64,000 nucleotides of DNA from Pictodentalium vernedei (lineage: Eukaryota; Mollusca; Scaphopoda; Dentaliida; Dentaliidae), in assembly GCA_031216915.1 (NCBI GenBank), contig CM062294.1:387615217-387679216 (forward strand), read 5' to 3'. Shown in pieces: positions 21,990 to 34,325 of this stretch. Below the pieces are notes generated by a model, which searched no databases, had not been told where the DNA came from, and was given only the letters and a program-made list of their open reading frames with translations. The translations under genes and the position numbers were made by a program. The number at the start of each line of letters is the position of its first letter. Position 1 is the stretch's first letter.

Positions 21990-22675
21990 GAGTTAACCAC
22001 TGAATATCGGCCCAAATCTGGACCTTTTGTTTACAAGATCTGTTAAAACAATACTGGTTTCGAGCGAATGCATCTTCACACTCCAGTTCTGGGTAAAGAA
22101 TAACTGGAGAGGACATGTGCGTAAGTGACCCATCGGAATAAGATCCGCAGCCGCTCCGCACAACCCCATCAGTTGCATAAATTCCCTCGCTGTTAATGCA
22201 TCTGAGTGTAGACAAAAGCAAGCATAACAACTGCCTAATTTCGCTCTGGGTAACTGCTGACGAACCAGATTGTTGTGAGTCTAGAAGCTCATTCCCTTCT
22301 GAAGAGTAACTGATGCTGTATCTCTGAAGAATGTCGTCCATGTAAGCCGATGTTACCGCAGACGAATGAGCTCGGAAGCGAGACATTACCGAGTTCATTA
22401 TTCGAGTGAATGCCTAGGTACTTTCTGAATGCCGGATATACCAGGACATGAAAGAACGGATCCTTAGATCTATGCTTGCCACATAGTCGATCAATCGAAT
22501 GCTCGCTTTTACCGACTGAATGATTACCATAAATAAACTTTTAGAGCCATGATAAACTTGTTATCCAACTCCAGTCTATTACCGGTCGGAACGAGCAGTC
22601 TTGCTTCGGTACGAGAAACAGGTGACTGTAGAATCCTAGAGAATCTTGGTTCTCGACGAACTCTATTGCTTTCAT
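21990..22675 (-). pseudogene. Reverse transcriptase of DIRS B, frameshifted
   Basis: The readable blocks follow the RT order. First is GFYSHLFLVPKQD then FRPVIDW (about 22630-22570), then SIDL and FFHVLVYPAFRKYLG (about 22475-22420), then SAYMDDILQ, the YxDD active site, at about 22345-22320, and a thumb-like LMGLCGAAADLIPMGHLRTC at about 22175-22115. It would copy RNA into cDNA. The first block is in an open frame of only about 43 codons. None of these blocks can be found in any family A copy. Assignment to DIRS RT is secure; the gene is dead. Confidence 0.78.
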
Positions 22676-22892
22676 TGCCAAGAGACCCTTTACCTCCGAT
22701 TGGAGAGACTCTTATGCAAGGATTTGACGGAAGTTTTGTCCATCACGGACATCAGGTTAGTGGTGGTTTCTCTCGGAAAGATAGTCGTAGGCTGTCTGAG
22801 ACCACACTTCTCGCCAACTGGTCTTCCGTAATAGTTATCCAGTTTGATGCGAATCTTGATAACCATCCGCCAACTGCCAAGCAATAGAGGTC

Positions 22893-24970
22893 CTAACCCT
22901 CACCTGTAGTACTTGCAAGGCTTACGGGAGGAGAAACCATGTCCCCCTCGCGAAGAGCCTCAACCCGCCGGCTTAGGGGCATCTGACAGGTAGTCTCGAT
23001 CAGACCTCCGCCCCCTTTCTGGGTCGCTGTACTGACAATCCCTAGAGTAACTGTAGGAGGGTTTCCTATACCCTTGCGAGGAGTCCCTTTTAGACGATTT
23101 CTGTCTAGGACGTCATCCCTTACTCTTTTCTGCTGCTGCGGGTTGATTAGACACCGACTTAAGGAGCAGAGTATTGATGCTTTGTTTGTAGCTTGGTCAT
23201 AAACCAATGAAAGCTTATCATCAAAAACTTAGTGTCCGGATACTGGAGCAACCCACAGAGAATTTTTCACCTTTTCATCTATTAAAGATGACGACGTAAG
23301 GGCTCCGTCACGTCTGATTAACTCCAAATTAGGCACTGTTAAGGCAGAGTTATATGTGATAAACATAATAGCCCTGAAAAGGACTCTTAAAGAGGTACGA
23401 ATGTCCTCAAATTCCTTTCCGTTGAGACGTTGCGCCACAGCTCTTGAAGGTGATCTGCTTAAGACACTGTGTCGAAATTTGCCAGGAATGAAGAAATTGC
23501 CATTTCAATTGTGTCCGAGTGAATAGTGAATGACGAAGGTAAGGCCATGACTAGGTCCTCAACCTGCTCATCCAAACGCAGAACTCTCTATACATCTTCC
23601 CCGACCGTTTTAAATAAACGTTGTCCAACAAACGGTCAAATTATGGAAGATGATGACAAGAAACCGCCTTTCTTCTTCCCACTGGAAAGTTGAATACCTG
23701 TCTAGACTGAACTGGAAAAGACATGACCTCCTCCTTTGTCTGGATCAAGTAAACGTCCAACGACGCGAGCAGTTTCTTCCTAGTAGTCGCAGCATTCTGA
23801 TTCGCTGGAACAAATTCAGGGTAGTGTTGATGGATTAAATCCATCGCAACCATGTGTTGTTCCGAAAGGGAAGGGTAATCCTCCTCTGTATCTCTTTCAA
23901 CATCCGTCTGAATCAGTTGAAATTCAGTCAGCGGCATCTGAACTTGTAGATGACTGGACCAACCTAGCACCATCCGACAGCTCAGGTTCTGAGACTGCTG
24001 TCGGCTGCTTCTGCAAATGCTGGGTTGCTGCATTGAGCTGTGCAATCTGCGACAGCAAGTCCATTACGGAGGCCTGAGGAGCAGCAGTCTTCTGTTTCCT
24101 GGCCGCCGACTGCTCCCAGGACGGTGTGTCTCAGACGGCTCTTTTCTCCGTATATCCCGATAAATGAGGCCTCGTCTCCTTATTTACCGGATGGTCTGAC
24201 TTCCTGACAATGAGTGGTCCCTTCTCGGCGATGTAGGCTGGATATCTGAAGTTGTGTAGCTAAGGTGCGGTCGTGTGCGCTTGGAAGATACCAATGCAGA
24301 AGCCAAAACTGTTGCCGACGCCGGTTGTGAACTGAATGGAGCGTCCCGGATGGGAGGTGCGAACGTATGCTCCGACTGACACAAGTTCCGTTCACCACAT
24401 CTGGCCCCAGATGTTGTTGGGAAAGAGAGGGGGCTCTCTCGCTCGTGGTCCTTTCAGACCTCGCCAAGCTTCCCAATGAACTTGCTGTAACTGTAGCCGA
24501 CGCCGGCTGTGAACTGAATGGAACATACTGGATGGGAGGTGCAGATGTGTGCTCTGACTGACGCAAGTTCCGATCACTACATCTGGCCCCAGATGTTATT
24601 GGTAAAGAGAGGGGGCTCTCTCGCTCGCGGTCCTTTTAGATCTCGCCGAGCTTCCCAATGAACTTGCCAGCTTCTTAATCTGTTCCATCATCGCTGGGTG
24701 AGCCTGTTTATATTATAAGGTGCTCGTTCTACCCAATCCACCTCTTAGACCGCAGCGGACACACCTGGTGTCACGGTACCCACTGACGGAGTAACGCTTC
24801 ACCGGTCGAGCTAGCTGGTAACAGGGAACTGAAACCACTGGTTTGGGTTTATAGCCCTGCCCAATGTTCATGAGCACCTTGCCGCTAGCTCTGATTGATT
24901 ATCTAAATGTGACAATGGCAGCACACTCTGTCTAGGTATCACGTAAACATCACCATGTCCTTGTTCCTCT
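22893..24970 (-). pseudogene. Gag-like region of DIRS B
   Basis: It lies upstream of RT. The best open part (24045-23641) contains DTEEDYPSLSEQHM, homologous to ERDSEDFELSLSEQHM in family A units, and a QNAATTRKKLLASLDVYL segment. 23207-22893 is basic (RDYL/RRVEAL type) and may correspond to a nucleic-acid-binding tail. A local tandem duplication of about 180 bp lies at about 24302-24660. Gag identity is by position and by homology with family A. Confidence 0.55.
24302..24660. repeat. Two direct repeats of about 180 bp in the DIRS B gag-like region
   Basis: Both copies run from GCCGACGCCGGnTGTGAACT through an ATCTGGCCCCAGAT palindrome and AGAGAGGGGGCTCTCTCGCT to TTCCCAATGAACTTGC. Palindromes are at 24397-24414 and 24579-24596. 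Confidence 0.8.
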
Positions 24971-26059
24971 GAAATAAAAATGAGAATGACTCTATGGCGA
25001 GAGGACCGGTAGTGGCCTCTCGCCGCTAACAACATACCATGACACCCGTCTCCAACGTTTGTCATCCCATCCAACACATGTTGAGCAAGAATTAGTGGGA
25101 GTACATCGACTACAAGCAAGGCAACCAACATGTACATCAGAGGAAAGGCTTCCTCGCCTTGCATTTGAGCAATATGCTTTCATAATGAAGCAAAATAAAG
25201 TCGATTGTACTCCCACTAACTCCACATTAAATATTAGAAAAAGATACATAACAAACAACATTCAAAATATAAATCGAAAAATAATTTACACAACAAAATT
25301 TTTTTAAAAATTTGGACAAGAGCCCAAGTCCCCAAAGGGAATGATGAGCCCAAATGTATCCCGATAGAGCCTAAGTGTGGGCAAAAATTATTTTATTATC
25401 CAAAAAATTAATTGCTACACTACCGGAATATTTAATGTATCTTACAACAGTCCTACCATTATAATAATTAGGAAACTCCATATATAAATAGAGTGTTGTC
25501 AATGTAAACAATGTCAGAATGAAAACCGGAAACAAGACCCCAGGTAACACAGCCTGAAGTCAGTATCAGATTTTGAACTATCCGATGTAAAGCAAGATCT
25601 TCATCAGAAGAAAAAATGATACATCGGATGTATGATGCATGACCAAAATGCCTAAACACCCCTTGGGTGAGGATGTAACCATGGGCATATACAGAATAAA
25701 CATTCTGTGTAACATGTTAAACTCCCCAGAAATTTATAAAAAAATTTCAATAAAACAAGCCAAAAAGCTTGGAAGTTTAACTGGGGAGCTTCAAGGAAGG
25801 ATAGGGAAGGAACACTAAACAAACAGTGGAAAAACCATTAGCAAGAATGATGACACCAGGCCCATGTCCCAAAAATGGGAAACATGAAATAATTTTTATA
25901 AAAATTATAAAGTTACAGCCATGAACATTTCAAACCACCATTGTTCACTTCCATCATCCATTTATAGCCTTGAATGCGCCAATTCTTCCACTGATTTGTG
26001 TCTGGCATCCTCAAAAAAGGAGATTTAAAGAACAGATCATCGTTTACTGACTTTGGTCC

Positions 26060-26270
26060 AAACAAAGAATGACAGTTTGCGCCAATTTTGGAACCTTCCT
26101 GGTTACTGTGCATGCGCAGTTAACAAAAGTATGGAGGACCAGATAGGACTTTAATTTTTTGTTTTTTTATGCAAATTTTGGGGATTGGGGGGTTCAAAAT
26201 TTGTGTTTGGCCCTGAATTATATTGAGTTTGCACCAGTTAGTCTAGGCCATTTGGTTGTAGCATAAAAAT
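26060..26270. repeat. DIRS B high-coordinate ITR
   Basis: Inverted partner of 18470-18670. It keeps GTGCATGCGCAG, a one-base variant of the NRF-1-like palindrome, and TTTGGGGATTGGGGGG. Confidence 0.75.
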
Positions 26271-26682
26271 ACAGAATTGTCAAAAATTCAAAGCTATTTT
26301 ACTCTAAAAGTGGAGACATAATCAAAAGAGAGGTTTGGATTTTCACCAGTTTGTGATATGGTGATTGATAACACAACTTAATCCTGCCCCAAATGTCATT
26401 AGTATTTGGAGGGGTCCTGTTTTCTCCAAACTCAAACACCTGAAATTGATGGCAAAAGCGTATGTCTCAACATTTGAGAATCAAAAGATATTCAGAGTGA
26501 GGGGAGATATCCCCACAGGGGAAGATATTCAGGGAGATAATGTGGTACACTGTTATTTAGTTTCAAGCATCGATATGTTACTAATACAATTTTGAATACC
26601 AGTATTATCAGTAAAGTGGAGCCCACTTAACTGGATATCTCTTAACTGAATAACCCTGTTAATTGAATATAATTTCCCAACA
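26271..26682. other. No gene seen
   Basis: Spacer between the family B copy and the orphan end. The stretch GTGGAGCCCACTTAACTGGA then CTCTTAACTGAATAACCC near 26618-26660 resembles short dispersed repeats. No open frame supports a gene. Confidence 0.4.
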
Positions 26683-27021
26683 CAAAAACTTCCTTCCTTC
26701 ATCCAGTTGTGTCCTTGGATCCACCAAATTAACCATTGATTTGTGTCTGGCATCATTAAAACTGAGATTTAAAAGCACAGATGTCAGTTTGTTGTTGTCT
26801 GACTGAGGGCCAAACAAAGAATGATATTGGCGCCAATTCTGGTCACTTCCTGGCATCTGCGCATGCACAGAGAGTAAATGTATGGAGGGCCAGATAGGAC
26901 TTTTAATTTTCGGTTTTGCATGCAAATTTTGGGGATTGAGGGGGCAAAATTTGCGTTTGGCCCTCAATATTTTTGAGTTAGCACCAGCTAAGTCTGGGCC
27001 ATTGAGTTAAAGTTTAAAAAT
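26683..27021 (-). mobile_element. Orphan 5' end of a DIRS family B-like element
   Basis: About 340 bp matches the high-coordinate end of the DIRS copies. It has the TGTGTCTGGCATCATTAAAA leader, then GGCGCCAATTCTGG, TGCGCATGCACAG, and the ITR to TTTAAAAATAT. Nothing else of the element remains on either side. It differs from both the A ends and the B end, so it records a third lineage or an old B copy. Confidence 0.75.
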
Positions 27022-27370
27022 ATATATTCATTTGATAGAATATTCAATTAACAAGAATTTGGCTACTTTCTCGTATTTTAGGGATAAACTGTGCATTTAT
27101 TCTATTATATCCTGTTTGAAAGATATTATGGAGACTTCTTGCATGCTACTGGCAGATATTTCTGCCCAGGATACAAAGTTTTTTGCCACTGAAATAGGTA
27201 TAATTTGGGCTATTTAACCAAATACCATCCCCACTTGAAGGTAGTTATGGTATTTGGTATACAGTTTGTTAGTGACCTGATATGGCATAAACAGTATCAG
27301 TTAATTTCAATATCAACTGACATTCTATATATGGTATGAATACACAAGATGGTAAATATTATGGTGTCAG
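27022..27370. other. No gene seen
   Basis: The segment TTCAATTAACAAGAATTTGG then TTTCTCGTATTTTAGGGATA is similar to 38690-38770, so it is an old dispersed repeat. No coding signal is present. Confidence 0.4.
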
Positions 27371-27374
27371 TTAA

Positions 27375-27526
27375 CTCTTGACCTAATGAATCAGCCACAT
27401 CCACCCACGTAATTTACAAATTCACAACACAACCATATGATGTGATCCCCTCATTGGAACAGGCTCGTAGAGCTCGTTCCAATTAGCGGTCACATGATAT
27501 GCTTTTGTTGAAATTTTGAGAAAAAA
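27375..27526. mobile_element. Left half of a TTAA foldback MITE split by DIRS A3
   Basis: TTAA at 27371-27374, then CTCTTGACCTAATGAATCAG and the central stem (GAACAGGCTCGTAGAGCTCG). It stops in GAAAAAA at the DIRS border. The right half continues at 34522. Confidence 0.75.
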
Positions 27527-27754
27527 GTTAAAAAATTTATAGTAATTTATATATTTTTTATACTTACCAATGACCCAGACATAGCTGGTGCTAACTCTTA
27601 AAATATAGGGCCAAACACAAATTTTGCCCCCCAATCCCCAAAATTTGCATCTAAAACTAAAGAAAACATGTCCTGAAAGGCCCTCCACACTTCGCCCCTA
27701 CTGCGCATGCGCAGTGTCAAGGACGTTCCGAAATTGGCGCCATTTATCATTCTA
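27527..27754. repeat. DIRS A3 low-coordinate ITR
   Basis: Inverted partner of 34326-34521. It carries the A3/A5 variant AAAACTAAAG and the private change CATTTATCAT. The NRF-1-like palindrome is intact. Confidence 0.88.
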
Positions 27755-27828
27755 ATAACCAGTGCCTGGTAAGCGCTATGTACTCAGCGGGGAGGCAAGA
27801 GTTCCCAACTCCTGGGAGGGCCATCCCC

Positions 27829-27916
27829 GTCTGGGTCATTGGTAAGTATAAAAAATATATAAATTACTATAAATTTTTTAACATTTTTATACTGTACCAA
27901 TGACCCAGACATAGCT
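27829..27916. repeat. DIRS A3 ICR
   Basis: Two-part complement of both element ends, identical in layout to A2. Confidence 0.88.
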
Positions 27917-28544
27917 GAATAGTAAAAAGGCTGGAGGGCCAAGGACATAGAGCAAAATGGAATACGCTCAATAAAATAAAATAGAGTCATCCCCTGTAGG
28001 GAAAAGAAGTAATAGGCCTTACATGTATCTTTCTTATTTATGATAAATTAGAAAGATACAACACCTTCCAAAAATTGAGCTTCATACATCCATGTACTCT
28101 ATTAATATCCAATAATCCTTATACTAATAATTTTTAAAGTAAGCCAATAATAAAGTAAGTCTAGAGAATAGAGACTCTTATACTCCTAAAAGTGTCTGAG
28201 AATTGCATAATCATGTCCGTTGACATATGCAATATTCAAAAGCTATACTTTAAAAACTAAGACTTGAATGAATTTTATAAACTTAAACTTCTCACTAAAC
28301 AACCATCCCAATAACAGCTCAGAATTACTAACTCCGGAGGAGGAATCCCCTTGTTTTCATAGTAAAAACAGGTGACCCAAGGGAACACCCTCCCCCCCCC
28401 CCTTTTTCTTGCCCTGGGTCAAATAGCCCAGAGCGAAGAGGGCAGCCGAACGGAGACACTGCCGAAACAGACAGCCTACCTAGCTATAGTAGCAACTGTT
28501 AAGTGAATGACATTCTGAGCAGTAGATAATAGACCTAACAATAG

Positions 28545-29584
28545 AGGCCTCCAGAAATGGACTCGATATTTCTGAGATAAAATTCATGAATGTGGATGGC
28601 TGAGCGCAATGAGCAGCCTTCAAAAATCTATAATAGCAACACTATTAATGTAAGCCCAAGAAGTAGAGGAACTCTTACTTCATGAGCCGAAATCTTAAGC
28701 ACAACTGCTAAGTCAATGATATACCATAAGCAGTACGCTAGTTAATAGAATCCATTAACAATAAAATGGAGCGTAACATCCTTCTACTAGACATCAAAGA
28801 CAGAAGAAGCTTACGCCCTTGTAATAAACAGATATCTGTTTATAAATACATAAACTGTACCCGGAAAGAGTAAAGGCCTATGCCCATACGAAGACGGAAG
28901 GACCTTAAAATAATAGGTTCCGGATAATAGGAGCCTAACTCTTATGCAACAATCCAACCTAAATAGTAACAGAAGTATTGATTCCGAAACTATGAAAGTG
29001 AAAATCATCCATCGATAGTGCATGAAACCCACTGACTCTACAGTAAAAGAGAAACCAACAGAATTACTGTCTAAAAGGTCAGAATTTGAAAACTACTGTT
29101 TCCAGAGGCTCAAATGATTACTTAGCTAAATAAGAACCGAAGTTAAAATCCGTATAGGAATTTAATCTAAAGATTCTAAGTCTATTTATCAAAAAGTTAC
29201 TAACTGACTTAGATAAAGAGACAAAAGACTCAATTGTAAACTATCGTAGAGTGCATAGGTATGAGGTAACATAAACCTATAACCTAAATAATAACAGGCT
29301 GCAGTAGATCTTGTGAAACAAGTATACTAAAAAATAGCAATGAGTAGTATGGAGGGATCAACAATATGAACATAATGATCCCTACACCACGACGGAAGAG
29401 CCTCCACTTTAGTCGCATAGAATAGCGAAGAAGAGGATCTCCTATAGTAAGAAATCGCGTCCAAAGCTCGTCCAGTACAGTGCTTACAATGCAATACGGA
29501 CCACACAACGGAATACATGAAGGTTGCGACCTTGCTGGTTGTGATAAAGATGACACGATTTACCCAGTGAAAAAAGATCCTCAC
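28545..29584 (-). pseudogene. Tyrosine recombinase of DIRS A3, frameshifted
   Basis: The core-binding block RLKWRLFRRG then PPYYSLLFFSILV lies at 29556-29284, AHEVR codons at about 28688-28670, and the tyrosine segment near 28610-28550 has the one-base loss shared with A2, A4 and A5. Confidence 0.65.
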
Positions 29585-29759
29585 ATAGAGGAAGATTTCA
29601 CGTTAAGATCCACAGTAGACAAGAGAGTAAATTACTCATGATCTCTGTGAAGATAGAGATGCTATCAACAGAAATGTATTGTGGTTGTTTATCTTAGCAA
29701 TACCTGCTAAAACAACAGCGCCGGAGGATACGCGTATCCTATCATTCCGTCCTATAGAT

Positions 29760-30405
29760 CAATAGAGCGTTAACAGTATTAGCTCAGAGATCTGGACAAG
29801 CCAACACATACGTCTGCAATTGATTAGCAAGCTGTGTCATAAATAAAACATCATTGGGCGCTCCCATAGATAGCAAATCTGATTGAATACTTGTTTGTTG
29901 AGAGTCCATTCTGACAGCAACAAGCAACCCGTAAGAGAACGGGAGTGCGATAAAACAATCAGACGACCCAGAATATGACGGACCAAAACTGAACTTGGTG
30001 TACTATAACCAACAGACGGATTCTTTCCATTAAATTGAATAATGGAAACGAAAGAGTGCCTCCCTGGTTCCGGAGATACGCCACTACTGTCGAATTAAAG
30101 GACAGGAATTTGGGCATGCGTTTCTGAATAATGTTCATGCAATGACATAAAGCAAGCCTAAAAAACATTATTCCGCGGAAGTTAAACTGATAGCTAAAAG
30201 ACTGCGGAACCCAAAGACCCTGGCACTTCGAATCCGTAGGGATCAGTATATATCCCAATCTGTTTGACTGGCAACCGTCATAACAGCCACACTCGGGTCC
30301 GGCAACTGCGGCGGCACTCTCTGAGTCAACCACCGAATGTTTGCCCCAGTCTGAATCTCTTGTAACACTAGATAGACAAGAGAATGTATAAATCGAGCAA
30401 TTCAT
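29760..30405 (-). pseudogene. RNase H of DIRS A3, frameshifted
   Basis: A 148-codon open frame (30405-29959) covers the start of the domain and NSTVVAYLRNQGGTLSFPLF, but its first half reads in a non-homologous frame because of a one-base loss near 30250. RT is absent immediately upstream, as in the other A copies. Confidence 0.65.
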
Positions 30406-30419
30406 GGATTGCCGGAAAG

Positions 30420-33195
30420 TTGCCGTCGAAGAGAAGCTCCTCCGAGAACGAAGCGACTCTGAGAGAGTTCTTAACCTTACTATCCACGCGTGGATGTAGC
30501 TAGGGCTGCGTCACGTCTAACCAACTCCAATCAGCCACTGAAGGGCGGAGTTATACGTGAACAAACTACTGCCCTCAAAAGAAATTACATTGAGAATAAT
30601 ATCCCGTAAATCTTTTCTTGAAGACGTAATGATAACGCCTCAGTAAGGCGGATTACGTATAATAAAGCGTCTAAGTTAAGTCTACTATACATAATGTCGT
30701 TCCCAACATTGAAATTGGAAAAGACATAAACGGCGAAAAAGAATATATGCAGTCTTTAATCACACCGTCTAGACGCATATGAACTCTCGGTATGCCCTGC
30801 TCTGCCAAAATAAACAATTTGTAAAAATGATAAAATGGCAGAAATGAGCCACGCGGACAAGAAACTAAACTATCATGCTTAGTAGCAGGCTTGTATATAT
30901 ATATAAATATATAGCGTCGAAAAATAAAACACATGTTGTAATGACAATATTGGACTGCAGTCGGTAAGTCAGGGACAATGTCCCTGTACCGATCGAAAAA
31001 TCCGAGTCCAATGACGCTATAAGTCTCTTATCCAAGATCGCAGCAATGAAGTCCGAAAAATAATCACTGGAAGAAATGCCAGAAGATATGAAAGGCATCT
31101 TCCGATACTACTAAAGGGAAAACTCGAAATCTTTCGAATCCCTTTCGCCATCCTGTCGGACCCTATAAAGCGTTCGGTCGTCCGTAGCTGATGCAACCGC
31201 GGACCGCACCGACCCAGCGCCGTCGGATAATTCCTGATTCGACCGAGAAACTGTCAATTGCTGGGATGCTGCGAAACAACTGTGCTAACTCGGATAGCAC
31301 GTCCGTCACTGAGGCCTGAGGAGAAGCGGTCTTACGATGCATTGCCGCAGGAAGCTCCGAGATCGTTACCCCGTGCATACTTCCGATATGCGAGCGAACG
31401 GAGTGTATAGGCCTCGTGTCCCTTGGCTACCGGATGGCGCGACCTATTCGCCGTGGAATCACTGAATGCCGAAACTGATCGGATACTCGAGGTCACGTAG
31501 CCAATGTGCGGTCGTGTGCCCTGCTGTGAGGATGAGGAAGCATTAAAGACAGTCTCTCGGACTGTCAATATAACGGAGCGTCCCGAGCAACGGACATATG
31601 CTCCGAATGTAAAATATCTGAACCACAACATGCGGTCCCCTATGTTGTTGGCTTCCTCCGATCTGTCCTCAATCTGCCGTCACTGGGTGAGTACTAAAGT
31701 AATTAAAGTGCTCGCATCACCCAAATCTCCTTCCTAGACCGCAACGGACGAACCCGGCAGCCGAACCATTCGATGAATGTACGCTACACCGGGTGAGCTA
31801 GCGAATGTCACTCCGTAAGCGATAGACATATTCCATGAGCACTTATTGCCGCTAACTCTTCATTAACTATGACGACAGAGGCACACTTTTGAAAGACATC
31901 TCCATAACTCTTCGAACAAGAAACCAGAAATGCTTGGATAGCAAGCATAAAATAATAATATATATAGCGTCGATCAATAATTCGAAAGTTTGTGTGACAT
32001 TATTGGACTATGTCGGAACTGAGGGACGATGTCCCTGAACCGAACCAAAAATTTCTAAGTCCACCGATGCTATGAGTTTCTTATCCGGCATCGCAGCATA
32101 TGTTGTTCCGAAAGGGAAAGCTTGAAATCCTCCGAATCCCTTTCGGTATCCCGTCGGACCGGATGAAACTTTCGGACGTCCGTACCCGCTTCCGCGGAGC
32201 GTCCCGACCCAGCATCGTCGGATAAAATATATGCGACAGATTCAGTTGATGCTGGGATGCTGCGATAAACTGTGCTATTAAGGAAAGCACGTCCGTTCCC
32301 GAGGCCTGTGCAGTAGCAGACTTACGATGCATTGCCGCTGGAAGCTCCGTGTACGTTGACTCCCGCACACTTCCTATGCGAACGTCCGGAGTCTGCAGGC
32401 CTCGAGTCCCCGGCTACCGACCCAGCGCTGTCGGATAATTCTCGATCCGACACCGTTTCTGTCGGCTGCTGGGATGCTGCGATAAGCTGTGCTATGTGCA
32501 CAAGAATGTCCGGCGTCGAGACCTGCGGAGGCGCAGTCTATCGCTGCTTCGCCGAGGGCAGCTCCGCATCAGATGGCTCCCGCATACTTTTCCTATGCGA
32601 ACGTCCGGAGTCCATCGGTCTCGAATCCCTGGCTGCCGGATGGTGTGACCTGGTCGCCGAAGAATCCTTGATCGGCGAAGCTGGTAATATATCGGCGGTC
32701 ACGCAGCCAAGGTGCGGTCGTGTGCGCTGACGAGAAGAGGAAGCCTTAGCAGTCTCAGCGGACTGCCTATACAACGGAGCGTCCCGAGCGACGGACGTAT
32801 GCTCCGCTAGCGACACATTTGTACCACAACATCTGGGGCCAGATGTTGTTGAACGAGAGAGGGGCCTCTCTCGCTTGCCATCCGGATGGACCGGAACGAG
32901 CTATGAACCGACCTTAAAGGCTTCCTCCGTTCTCCCTCCGATCCGCCGTCACTGGGTGTGCATTAAGATAATTTTATAGTGCTCGCATCACCCCAAAATT
33001 CCTTCTAGACCGCAACGGACGAACCCGGCTGCCGAACCATTCGGTGAATGGACGCTACACCGGGCGAGCTAGCGGACGTCAAAGGCCGTCGAACCTACTA
33101 GGGTCCTCTTAGGCAATTGGCGTATTACATGAGCACTTTTCCGCTAGCCCTTCATTAATTGTGACGACGGAGGCACACTGTTGGAAGACATCACA
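30420..33195 (-). pseudogene. Gag-like region of DIRS A3 with two full units and one partial unit
   Basis: Unit 1 runs about 30858-31917 and unit 2 about 31918-33195. Within unit 2 an additional segment of about 235 bp (32405-32640), with its own GCTGGGATGCTGCGATAAG and CTATGCGAACGTCCGGAGTC, repeats the middle of the unit. It is clearly diverged from both other units, so it is not a recent slip. Palindrome pairs are at about 32828-32874. Confidence 0.55.
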
Positions 33196-34325
33196 GATAC
33201 ATCACCCTAATCTTGATCGTCTGAAATAGAAATTGATAAAGTAGAGTGACCCTGCGGGGAAAGGACCGGAGTGTCCAAATCCCCAACAACATACCGTGAC
33301 ATACGCTTCCCATATTGTCATCGAAATCATACGATACAGAACAGGAGTTAATGCGAGTACACTGACCACATATAGAATGATAATAAGGTCAGAGGAAGAC
33401 TTCCTCTTAAAACAATTGATCAATATCCTTTCAATGTGAAAAGAAAACAAGTCCTGGTACTCGCACTAACCCCTGGCAATCAAAATACATAATAATAATA
33501 TGATCCATTAATATAGAAAAAATAATTGAAATCAAAATATTTTGAAAAAATATTTTTTCAGAACAGCCCAAGTTTCTGAAAAGTAACGTTGAGCCCCAAT
33601 GGATCCCAAGCCTAAGTGTGGACAAAAATTTTAAAAATATTTTAAACAATTTATTCAACACTTACGAACAATAATAATGTATCTAGTTATGATTAAAATA
33701 ACATAAAGATATTATTATTTAGAAATCCCCCCCTCACACAGAGGGCTGTTGTAAATGTAAACAATGAGTGTAAAAACACTAAAATAAGACTCCAGGCACC
33801 CAGGCCCGAAATCAGTTACCAAAAATACACTATCTGATGCAAAACAGAGACTTCCAGGGAAGAACCTGCAGAACATCAGATGGTAGATGCAGAACACAAC
33901 GCCTAACCACCCGTAGGTGAAGACGTAAACATGGGGAAAGAACAGAATTCATTCTGTTATTCAGCTAAAACTCCCAAGAAATTTTAGTAATAATAATTAC
34001 AGAAACTATGCCAAAAGCATGGGAGAATAGCAAGGGGGAACTTAAAGGACAGGGAGAGAGGAAAACACTTGAAACAACAGTGTAACTAAATAATCAGAAT
34101 GACAACAAAATGGCTGCTGCCTTGAAAATAGGTAACTTAACATAATTTCATTAAAAAATTTTAAGTTACAGCCCTGATAATATTCTGTCACACATTCTTT
34201 TCCTCTCCTCCTTTTCTATCCTCCTTAGAATCATCATTTCACTAATATTTATGTGTCTGGCATCATTTAAACTGAGATTTAAAAGCACAAAGATCAGTCA
34301 GATGTTAACTGATGAAGGGCCAAAC

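Larger units (their letters stand above)
20557..22015 (-). pseudogene. RNase H of DIRS B, interrupted by a hAT-type MITE
   Basis: WADIQWLTQGVLL and TVMTDAS are read at about 22015-21935. DNSTVVAYIRNQGGTHSFPL follows at about 20810-20750, after the 953-bp insertion. The TLNKRVF and Y.WDHP segment near 20610-20560 ends the readable part. This is the same domain as in family A, with the canonical TDAS box kept. Frames are disrupted by at least three shifts besides the insertion. Confidence 0.7.
18470..26270 (-). mobile_element. DIRS-type retrotransposon, family B, near full length
   Basis: This element is related to family A but well diverged, with similar ITRs, an ICR and gene order. Unlike family A it keeps an RT domain and a single gag-like segment. 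Removing the hAT-type insertion at 20821-21773 leaves about 6.8 kb, close to a full family A copy. Frames are broken throughout. It is older than the A copies, judged by ITR divergence from its own partner, and it represents the ancestral gene content from which A lost RT. Confidence 0.82.

Noticed and set aside
18470-26270. LTR retrotransposon interpretation of family B
   Set aside because: The terminal repeats are inverted, not direct. There is an ICR, and no protease or DDE integrase motifs were seen.
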